A stretch of 5,711 nt of DNA from assembly GCA_015062085.1 (NCBI GenBank), contig SUVI01000192.1:1-5711 (forward strand), written 5' to 3'. The translations under genes and the position numbers were made by a program. Below the pieces are notes generated by a model. The model did not search any database. It saw only the letters and a program-made list of their open reading frames with translations, and was not told where the DNA came from. Shown one piece after another: positions 1 to 5,711 of this stretch; position 1 is the stretch's first letter; the number at the start of each line of letters is the position of its first letter. This DNA comes from Planctomycetaceae bacterium (GTDB lineage: Bacteria; Planctomycetota; Planctomycetia; Pirellulales; Thermoguttaceae).

Positions 1-2843
1 ACAAAGGCGGCGCAATGTGGTTCTACTCGCTTCCCGAACATGACGGTCTCTGCCATGACGCGGACAAGATCTACAGCGACTACCTCGGCGCGGTCAAACA
101 CGGCAACATTTTCTGTCTGGATGCCGGCCCGAATTACGAAGGCAAACTGCGCGACATTGACGTCAAAACGCTCCAGAAAGTCGGACGCATGATCCGGGAA
201 GGCGAGTACCTGAACCGCGATGCGAACGCAGAGGGGAATGAGAACACAAACACGGACCAGACGCAGAAAACGCCAAACGGAAACATCGACTGGAACCGAT
301 TCCTTGCCCGTCAGGACCTGATCTGGGAAACGCTCCCCGACCACTACGAAAAATCATCCTTTTTGGGCAATGGTCTGATGGGGACGATGATTTACAAGCG
401 CTCGGAAAATGAGATCGCATTCGACGTCGGACGTACGGACATCACGGACCATCGGCTGGGGAATTTCCGCATCCCGGTCGGACGTCTGCTTCTGAAAACG
501 AAGGGGAAGATCCTCGACGGATCCGCACGTCTGGACCTTTGGAACGCCGAGACTCGCTTTGAGCTGGAAACGACGCAAGGCCGGATCCGTTTCCGAGCCC
601 TGAATCTCTCGCAGGATATGGTCATGCTCATGGACGTTGAGAAGGTCGGCGGAGAAAAAGAAGCCGTTTTCGCGTGGGAATCGGAAGAGCCGCTGGTCTA
701 TCGGGAAAAAAGGCGAAACAATTTGCCCGATCCGCTCAATCCGCCAGTCGAACTGAAACAAGACGGCGCGATCTCCTACTCTGTGCAGAACCGCGTCGGC
801 GGCGGACAGTTCTCGGTCGCGTGGACGGAACGGAAAAACACGAAAGCTGCCGATTCCGCGCAAACGCAGGTCGTGCTTTCGATCATCGACACTTTCCCGG
901 AAACGACGGCCTCCCAAATCGCCGTTGAGACGGTCAAACGGACGCTTGAGAAGGACTGGGACGGCATGGTTGCCGAGCACCGCGCGTGGTGGCACGGTTT
1001 CTATCCGAAGAGTTTCGTTTCTGTGCCGAACGCACAGATGGAAAGTTTCTACTGGATCCAGATGTACAAACTCGCCTGCGCGACTCGTTCCGACCGTCAC
1101 GTGATCGACCTGATGGGCCCGTGGTACTGCCCGACCGGCTGGGCGAAGATCTGGTGGAATCTGAACATTCAAATCTGCTATCTGCCGGTCTACACCGCGA
1201 ACCACTGCGAATTGGGCGAGTCGTTCACGGATCTTATCGACGATAACCGTGCGAATCTCGTCGCGAACGCCAAACTCCTTTACGGGATCGACAACGGTGC
1301 GACGCTCAATCACACGACGGACAACAACTGCGTGAGCGAAGCCTACGGCGGCTACCTCAATCCGGGCGACTTCACGTGGGGGCTGCACAATTATTGGCTC
1401 CAGTACCGCTACACGATGGATGAAGCGTACCTCACCGACCGCGAAAAGCATGCCTTTTTCGATATGCTGAAGGGGTCGTTCAACGTCTACAAACACGTTT
1501 TCCAGAAGGAATCGGACGGCAAATACCACATTCCGGAAATGCGTTCGCCGGAGTATCCGACTATGGCGCGCGACACGAACTACAATATCGCGCTCATTCG
1601 CTGGCTGTGCGAGTGCCTTTTGAAAGTCAACGAGCAGTGCGGTTTCAATGACCCGCAGGCTGCAGAGTGGCAGGACGTTCTGGATAATCTGGTCGATTAC
1701 CAGGTCGGCGAGAATGGTTTCCTGATCGGCGCGAACGTTCCGCAGACCGTCTCGCACCGTCATTGGTCGCACATCCTGCAAGTCTGGCCTCTGTGCATCT
1801 ACACGCCTGACGATCCTCAGCGCCGCGAGATGATCCTGAAGACGATGGATCATTGGACGACCGTCGAAAACGGCAAGCAAATGTTCGGCTGGTCGCAGGC
1901 TGCCGCGGCAAGTCTCTACGCGATCCTCGGTGACGGCGAAAAGGCTCGCGATTTCATTCTGCGTCACCACAATAATCGGCGTTTCGTCCGCTGCAATACG
2001 CAGTACTTCGAAGGCTGGCCGGTCATCGAGTGCTCGCACGTCGCGGCACGCGCTCTGCAGGAGATGCTCCTCCAGTCGTGGGGCGATCAGATCCGCGTTT
2101 TCCCCGCGATCCCTGCGGACTGGAAAGAGACCTCTTTTGCCGACTTAAGAACGGAAGGTGCGTTCCTCGTCTCCGCGATCCGCAAGGAGGGGAAGACTGC
2201 GTGGGTCAAGATCGAGTCGCTTGCGGGTGAGGAATGCCGGATCGTTCCGAATTTCACGGGAGGATTCCACTCTTCCGCTCCGGAAAAGATCCAGCATTTG
2301 GGCGACGGTCTGTACAAGATCGCGCTCGAAAAAGGGGAGACCATTACACTCTGGCAGGGAAACGCGGACCAGTTCGTCGCTCCAGTCACGATGCCGGAAG
2401 ATCAGAAACTCAATCCGTGGGGCGAAAAACAGCCGGAAAGGATCGACCTCAAATCCAGTCTGTCGTACGGCAAACCCGTCAAGGCGTCGGGGAACTGGAA
2501 CGCGAAAGAGTACAGCGTTGCCTCGGCTTTTGACGGCACTCTGGCGACTCGCTGGGGTGCGGAACCGGGATCTCGTTCCGGATGGATCGAAGTGGACTTG
2601 ACGAAAACGGAAGAGGTCAAAAAAGTCGTCATTTCCGAGATCAACTTCCCGCGTACGCAGTCATTCCGGATCGAAGTCCGCGCGAGCGAGACCGACGAAT
2701 GGACGACCGTTTTCCAGGGAACGCAGATCGGAAAACAGAATTTCACCATTCCATTTGAGAAACCGGTCACTGCGCGATTCGTGCGGCTGAACATCCTTAG
2801 CGCGACGGAGGTGCCGACGTTCGAAGAATTCAGCGTGTACTGA
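1..2843 (+). CDS. Multidomain alpha-L-fucosidase-type glycoside hydrolase (GH29 tail + GH95-like + discoidin/CBM32), 5' truncated by window
   Basis: The frame is open from the left edge (codons from base 3) to the TGA at 2841-2843. The ATG at base 15 is used here only to number residues; it is almost certainly internal, because the sequence there already matches the end of a GH29 catalytic domain (LDAGPNYEGKLRDIDV, about residues 35-50). Residues about 63-95 are an Asn/Thr/Gln-rich linker. A GH95-like domain spans about 100-800: it opens with WETLPDHYEKSSFLGNGLMG (W104), has the paired asparagines N382-L-N384, a SPE motif with E513, HRHWSH at 581-586, and EMLLQSWGDQIRVFPAIP near 680-700. Residues about 816-942 form an F5/8 type C module (AFDG, TRWGAE, GWIEVDL). 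GH29 enzymes are retaining and GH95 enzymes mostly inverting fucosidases (some GH95 members act on galactose), so fucosylated glycans are the inferred substrate. Any signal peptide and the GH29 active site lie upstream. The product is certainly a glycoside hydrolase; its exact specificity is uncertain. Confidence 0.88.
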   Translation, partial: KGGAMWFYSLPEHDGLCHDADKIYSDYLGAVKHGNIFCLDAGPNYEGKLRDIDVKTLQKVGRMIREGEYLNRDANAEGNENTNTDQTQKTPNGNIDWNRFLARQDLIWETLPDHYEKSSFLGNGLMGTMIYKRSENEIAFDVGRTDITDHRLGNFRIPVGRLLLKTKGKILDGSARLDLWNAETRFELETTQGRIRFRALNLSQDMVMLMDVEKVGGEKEAVFAWESEEPLVYREKRRNNLPDPLNPPVELKQDGAISYSVQNRVGGGQFSVAWTERKNTKAADSAQTQVVLSIIDTFPETTASQIAVETVKRTLEKDWDGMVAEHRAWWHGFYPKSFVSVPNAQMESFYWIQMYKLACATRSDRHVIDLMGPWYCPTGWAKIWWNLNIQICYLPVYTANHCELGESFTDLIDDNRANLVANAKLLYGIDNGATLNHTTDNNCVSEAYGGYLNPGDFTWGLHNYWLQYRYTMDEAYLTDREKHAFFDMLKGSFNVYKHVFQKESDGKYHIPEMRSPEYPTMARDTNYNIALIRWLCECLLKVNEQCGFNDPQAAEWQDVLDNLVDYQVGENGFLIGANVPQTVSHRHWSHILQVWPLCIYTPDDPQRREMILKTMDHWTTVENGKQMFGWSQAAAASLYAILGDGEKARDFILRHHNNRRFVRCNTQYFEGWPVIECSHVAARALQEMLLQSWGDQIRVFPAIPADWKETSFADLRTEGAFLVSAIRKEGKTAWVKIESLAGEECRIVPNFTGGFHSSAPEKIQHLGDGLYKIALEKGETITLWQGNADQFVAPVTMPEDQKLNPWGEKQPERIDLKSSLSYGKPVKASGNWNAKEYSVASAFDGTLATRWGAEPGSRSGWIEVDLTKTEEVKKVVISEINFPRTQSFRIEVRASETDEWTTVFQGTQIGKQNFTIPFEKPVTARFVRLNILSATEVPTFEEFSVY

Positions 2844-2859
2844 AAACGTCCTGAAATTC

Positions 2860-2921
2860 CGGGGCAGGTCTCTGAAGTGGATGCACACAGCGAGATCCTC
2901 CTGATACCTGCCCCGTTTTTT
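2860..2921 (+). terminator. Strong intrinsic terminator after the glycoside hydrolase gene
   Basis: A perfect 10-bp inverted repeat lies 16 bases after the stop codon: CGGGGCAGGT at 2860-2869 and ACCTGCCCCG at 2906-2915, followed directly by six T (2916-2921). The 36-nt loop is long but can hold a small inner stem (GGAT 2879-2882 with ATCC 2895-2898). A GC-rich stem plus T-tract is the classic rho-independent form. It should end the upstream transcript and separate the two genes into different transcription units. Confidence 0.85.
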
Positions 2922-2928
2922 CACTTTT

Positions 2929-3005
2929 TGCGTCGAGTTCTGCGTCGAGTTCTGCGTTGAGTTCTGCGTTGAGTTCTGCGTCGAGTTCTGCGTCGAGTTC
3001 TGCGT
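2929..3005. repeat. Tandem array of a 12-bp unit (6 full copies plus partial)
   Basis: Six head-to-tail copies of TGCGTYGAGTTC occupy 2929-3000, with a partial copy TGCGT at 3001-3005. Copies differ only at the sixth base, in the order C, C, T, T, C, C, so the array could also be read as doubled 24-bp units. It starts 7 bases after the T-tract of the terminator. One frame would read CVEF repeated, and the reverse strand ELDA/ELNA repeated, but neither is part of a credible gene. Slipped-strand expansion of a short unit is the simplest origin. Confidence 0.95.
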
Positions 3006-3028
3006 TTCGGGCCGGGCGCAGAACTTTT
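2996..3028 (+). terminator. Possible second hairpin/terminator using the end of the 12-bp array
   Basis: AGTTCTGCG (2996-3004, the junction of the last full and the partial repeat copy) is perfectly complementary to CGCAGAACT (3017-3025), giving a 9-bp stem with a 12-nt G-rich loop. Only a short T run follows (3025-3028). The 8-base core GTTCTGCG recurs at every unit junction of the array, so the single downstream arm could pair with any copy. The structure is real on paper; a role as backup terminator or leader structure is inference. Confidence 0.35.
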
Positions 3029-3065
3029 CCGCGAGTTTTTTTCAGAAAAATTTCGGTGACTGTAC

Positions 3066-3094
3066 TTGCGGTTTTCCTAAAATTAGTGTAAAAT
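3066..3094 (+). promoter_or_regulatory. Candidate sigma-70-type promoter for the HzsA-related gene
   Basis: A -10-like TAAAAT at 3089-3094 (five of six consensus bases) lies 17 bases from a weaker -35-like TTGCGG at 3066-3071 (TTG matched). The surrounding stretch is AT-rich against a GC-rich background. Transcription would begin near 3101, giving a leader of about 65 nt before the ATG at 3167. This fits a gene that has its own promoter downstream of a strong terminator. Confidence 0.45.
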
Positions 3095-3166
3095 AGAAAA
3101 ATGTCGTGTCTTGCTGCCGGTACGAAGCTGCCGGATGAACTTCCCTTTTACTCCCCGTCAATCCCC

Positions 3167-5711
3167 ATGACTGTGAAAAATTTACTTTTTGTCGTTTTGA
3201 GCCTTTCAGCTGCGTTCTTTTTGCCTGTTTCTCAAGCGGAAGCGCAGACTGCCCAACTATGTGCGAAAGCCGCCAACCCCAATCTTGCACGGCGCGCGTC
3301 GGCGTCGGCGTCGTCGGAATACGCGGACTTTCATTCCGCTTCGAAGGCGATCGATGGATGGATCTCGCAGCTAAACAGCGGTGACGCGGAGCAGGCGTGG
3401 GCCGTCAACGGTGAAACTGCGCAGGGAAAAGCAGATTTTACGCTCACGTGGAAGGAGCCTGTTGACGCATCGCAGATCGTCTATTTCGGCCGAACGGGAG
3501 TCCAATTTCCAGATGAATGTTTCCGGGACGTTGAAGTCTTTCTAAACGGTTCCCAAACGCCGATCCTCAAGACGCAGCTTAAACCGACCATGCACGGTCA
3601 GACTCTCGATTTTCCCAAAACGCGGGTGACGTCGATCACGCTGAAATTCCTCTCGGACTACGGACGCCCCAATTCCGGAGCGGCTGAGATCATGGTCTTT
3701 GCCGACCCGCTTTCGCAGGAGGAGATCGAGGACCTTGCACCGCACATTTCCAACCCGAACCTAGCGCGTCAGGCGAAGGCAGCGGCATCGTCGGAGTATT
3801 CGGCTGAATATTCCGCCGCCAAGACCGTTGACGGCACAGTCCCCGAGCCTTTCAGCGGAGATGCGGGACTGGCGTGGGCGACAAAAGGCGCCATCGCGAA
3901 AGGCAAAGCCGACCTGACACTGACGTGGAAGAAGCCGGTCGACGTCTCACAGCTCGTCTATTTCGGACGCTCGGGCGCCTCGTACATTGATGAGGGATTC
4001 AAGGATGTCGAAGTCTACCTGAATGATTCCCAAACCCCGGTCCTCAAAACGCAGCTCCTGCCGATCCACGGTCCGCAGCGGCTCGATGTGCCCAAAACGT
4101 CGGTCACGTCGGTCACGCTGAAGTTCCTCTCGGACTACGGCCGCCTCAACTCCGGTGCGGCGGAGATCATGGCCTTCGCGAAACCCGCCTCCGACGCACA
4201 CATTCAGGGGGCAGTCCCGCCAAGTCTCGTTGATGAATTTGTGGGAAGTGTCCTGCCGGAAGAGATCATCTTCTGCACGCGCAAACACAATCCGGAACAC
4301 TGGTACGCCAACTTCGGATACTTTGCCGACAATGTGTACCGCAAACCGTACCACGCGAATTCCGGCGGCGCGCTGTACGCGTACAACGTAAAGACCAAAA
4401 CCCTGCGGACGATCCTGGAAGACAAAGGCGGCATGATCCGCGACCCAAATGTCCATTACGACGCACAAAAGATCCTCTTTTCCTACTGTCCGAGCGGGCA
4501 GGATCACTACCGTCTGTACGAGATCAACATTGACGGAACGGGTCTGAAACAGCTTACCGGCATCGGAGAAGACGCTCCGGAACCGCTCGTTCTCCCGAAA
4601 GACGTGCTTCCGAACACATCGCCTGAATGGAGAATGGAAGCGGTCTGCGACCTTCGCGGACGCGATTTTGCGCCTCCGGGGTGGGATGACTACGAAGCAG
4701 CGTACCTTCCGGACGATTCGATCGTCTTCTGTTCGACCCGTGCGAAACGCTACGTCGGCTGCTGGCTGACGCACGTCGGAACGATCTACAAATGCGCTCC
4801 GGACGGCTCCAACATCCAGATGCTTTCCTGCAATGTGGAGCAGGACAACACGCCGTGGGTCCTGCCGAACGGACAGATCCTCTACATGCGCTGGGAGTAC
4901 GTGGACCGGTCGCAGGTACACTACCACCATCTCTGGACGATGAATCAGGACGGCACGCGCCAGATGATCCTTTTCGGAAACCTGAACCCCGGCGGAGTGT
5001 TCATCGACGCCAAACCGATCCCCGGCTCGCAGAAGATCGTCTGCTCCAACAGTCCCGGACACGGAAGAACGGAACACTACGGCCGGCTTGCGGTCCTGGA
5101 TCCCGGTGCGGGACCGGATAAACAGGAATCGCTGCGCAACATCACCAGAGATGCGAACCATTCCGACCCGTGGGCGTTTGACGAAGAGCATTTCATGACT
5201 GCGTCCGGCGACCGGATCATGCTCATCAACGCACAGGGGCAGCAGTCCGTTCTCTTCCAGCTTCCGAAAGAACTCCGTGAGCAGGGATACAAAGTGAACG
5301 AACCGCGTCCGCTCATGAAACGGGAACGCGAACGCCCGATCATGGATCAGACGGACTACACGAAAGATCACGGCACGCTCGCGATGGTGAATCTCTACAA
5401 AGGCCGCAAACTTCAGGGCGTCAAACCGGGAACGGTCAAGAAACTCCTCATTTACGAGACGCTTCCGAAACCGATCCACTACACGGGCGGAACGGAAATG
5501 ATGTCGATCTTCGGCACTTTCACGCTGGAACGCCTTCTCGGTTCTGTTCCGGTGAGCGAAGACGGCTCCGCGTACTTCAAACTGCCGGCGAATCGTCCTG
5601 TTCTGTTCCTTGCCATGGACGAAAAAGGACACTGTGTGAAGCGGATGCACTCTTTCGTTTCCGTCATGCCGGGCGAGAATACCATCTGCATCGGCTGCCA
5701 TGAGGAACGGA
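3167..5711 (+). CDS. HzsA-related secreted protein: signal peptide, two discoidin-like modules, propeller, c-type haem motif; 3' truncated by window
   Basis: The frame is open from 3092 to the right edge without a stop; 848 codons from ATG 3167 are visible. That start is chosen because a Sec signal peptide follows at once: K4, hydrophobic residues 6-21, and AEA|Q cleavage near 26. An in-frame ATG at 3101 would add 22 polar residues. No Shine-Dalgarno is seen at either. Residues 37-181 and 196-340 are two tandem discoidin-like modules (NPNLAR, SSEY, LTLTWK/LTWK, FLSDYG). Residues about 365-755 look like a TolB/WD40-type propeller (DPNVHYD from D426; INIDGTGLKQLT, CAPDGSN, MNQDGT). The last ~90 residues (LLIYETLPKP to CIGCHEER, haem motif C841-H845) resemble the C-terminal part of planctomycete proteins related to the hydrazine synthase alpha subunit. 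It should be an exported or periplasmic cytochrome-like protein. Its reaction is unknown; the resemblance does not imply anammox. More coding sequence follows outside the window. Confidence 0.85.
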   Translation, partial: MTVKNLLFVVLSLSAAFFLPVSQAEAQTAQLCAKAANPNLARRASASASSEYADFHSASKAIDGWISQLNSGDAEQAWAVNGETAQGKADFTLTWKEPVDASQIVYFGRTGVQFPDECFRDVEVFLNGSQTPILKTQLKPTMHGQTLDFPKTRVTSITLKFLSDYGRPNSGAAEIMVFADPLSQEEIEDLAPHISNPNLARQAKAAASSEYSAEYSAAKTVDGTVPEPFSGDAGLAWATKGAIAKGKADLTLTWKKPVDVSQLVYFGRSGASYIDEGFKDVEVYLNDSQTPVLKTQLLPIHGPQRLDVPKTSVTSVTLKFLSDYGRLNSGAAEIMAFAKPASDAHIQGAVPPSLVDEFVGSVLPEEIIFCTRKHNPEHWYANFGYFADNVYRKPYHANSGGALYAYNVKTKTLRTILEDKGGMIRDPNVHYDAQKILFSYCPSGQDHYRLYEINIDGTGLKQLTGIGEDAPEPLVLPKDVLPNTSPEWRMEAVCDLRGRDFAPPGWDDYEAAYLPDDSIVFCSTRAKRYVGCWLTHVGTIYKCAPDGSNIQMLSCNVEQDNTPWVLPNGQILYMRWEYVDRSQVHYHHLWTMNQDGTRQMILFGNLNPGGVFIDAKPIPGSQKIVCSNSPGHGRTEHYGRLAVLDPGAGPDKQESLRNITRDANHSDPWAFDEEHFMTASGDRIMLINAQGQQSVLFQLPKELREQGYKVNEPRPLMKRERERPIMDQTDYTKDHGTLAMVNLYKGRKLQGVKPGTVKKLLIYETLPKPIHYTGGTEMMSIFGTFTLERLLGSVPVSEDGSAYFKLPANRPVLFLAMDEKGHCVKRMHSFVSVMPGENTICIGCHEER
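3275..3709 (+). repeat. Intragenic repeat copy 1: discoidin-like module of the HzsA-related protein
   Basis: This 435-bp stretch encodes residues 37-181 and matches the stretch at 3752-4186, also 435 bp. By eye about two thirds of the 145 residues are identical, including SQTP, KTQL, VTS.TLKFLSDYGR and NSGAAEIM. DNA identity is also high near the end, with a shared 17-base run TTCCTCTCGGACTACGG. The fold is inferred to be a galactose-binding-like (F5/8 type C) beta-sandwich from the NLAR/SASSEY opening, the DG turn and the DVEVFLN strand. Confidence 0.8.
3752..4186 (+). repeat. Intragenic repeat copy 2: discoidin-like module of the HzsA-related protein
   Basis: This second copy encodes residues 196-340 and follows copy 1 after a 14-residue acidic linker (LSQEEIEDLAPHIS). 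The 477-bp period and the retained DNA similarity indicate an internal tandem duplication. Differences cluster in the loops likely to shape a binding face (for example GWISQLN in copy 1 against GTVPEPF in copy 2), which would allow the two modules to differ in ligand. Confidence 0.8.
5687..5701 (+). other. c-type haem attachment motif CIGCH in the HzsA-related protein
   Basis: Codons TGC ATC GGC TGC CAT encode C841-I-G-C-H845, the CXXCH pattern for covalent haem c attachment. It is preceded by SVMPGENTI, the same placement seen in planctomycete HzsA-related proteins (from memory: an MPGE-type segment, then CxGCHE). With the signal peptide this supports haem attachment outside the cytoplasm. 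A chance CXXCH is possible, but the position fits the family. Confidence 0.75.

Noticed and set aside
15..17. ATG at base 15 as the true start of the first gene
   Set aside because: The frame is open to the window edge and the residues right after this ATG already resemble the interior of a GH29 domain, so the start lies upstream.
354..2039. A 561-codon open frame on the minus strand
   Set aside because: It is antisense to the GH95-like domain, with Arg-rich, domain-free sequence; the plus-strand frame matches GH95 motifs throughout.
2929..3005. The 12-bp array as a CRISPR or as coding repeats
   Set aside because: There are no spacers between units, so it is not a CRISPR. The CVEF or ELDA readings are not embedded in an open frame with a plausible start and flanking protein.
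3036..3050. T7-CAG-A5 stretch as a further terminator hairpin
   Set aside because: It is a pure A/T pairing with a tiny loop and no GC stem; more likely just AT-rich promoter-proximal DNA.
3947..5701. A 584-codon open frame on the minus strand
   Set aside because: It lies antisense to the HzsA-related gene, whose plus-strand frame has a signal peptide, recognisable repeats and a haem motif. The minus-strand product is Arg/Val/His-rich with no recognisable domain, as expected from a codon-bias shadow.
3167..5711. Calling the second gene a true hydrazine synthase subunit (hzsA) and the organism an anammox bacterium
   Set aside because: The similarity is to the broad HzsA-related family; there are added discoidin modules, no neighbouring hzsB/hzsC, and the recalled Tyr ligand seems missing.

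Overview
The window holds two same-strand genes, both cut by the window edges, separated by about 320 bp of non-coding DNA. Gene content points to a member of the PVC group, most likely a planctomycete (a relative such as Lentisphaerota is possible). The reasons are an HzsA-related secreted protein of a type common in planctomycetes, a large multidomain fucosidase with discoidin-type modules, no recognisable Shine-Dalgarno sequences, and a fairly GC-rich composition. This taxonomic call is inference from family content, not a marker gene.

Region 1 (1-2843, +): the 3' part of a very large glycoside hydrolase. The first visible residues look like the C-terminal end of a GH29 alpha-L-fucosidase catalytic domain. 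A short Asn/Thr/Gln-rich linker follows, then a complete GH95-like catalytic domain, then a C-terminal F5/8 type C (discoidin/CBM32-like) module. The polypeptide therefore appears to join two fucosidase-type families in one chain, plausibly for removing fucose from complex glycans. The GH29 start and active site lie upstream of the window.

Region 2 (2844-3166): intergenic. It carries a strong intrinsic terminator just after the stop codon, a tandem array of six 12-bp units plus a partial seventh, a second hairpin formed from the array's end, and a sigma-70-like promoter candidate for the next gene.

Region 3 (3167 to beyond 5711, +): the 5' 848 codons of an HzsA-related protein, running off the right edge. 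It has a Sec signal peptide, two closely similar tandem discoidin-like modules, a TolB/WD40-like propeller region, and a C-terminal segment ending in a c-type haem motif CIGCH four residues before the window ends. The long open frame on the opposite strand (3947-5701) is a shadow of this gene.

The two genes sit in separate transcription units. Both are extracytoplasmic-type proteins with discoidin modules, which fits a polysaccharide-related locus, but no direct functional link is shown. The most unusual points are the GH29-GH95 fusion, the haem-binding HzsA-like protein with duplicated sugar-binding-type modules, and the 12-bp array. I do not see a demonstrably new defence or mobile system.
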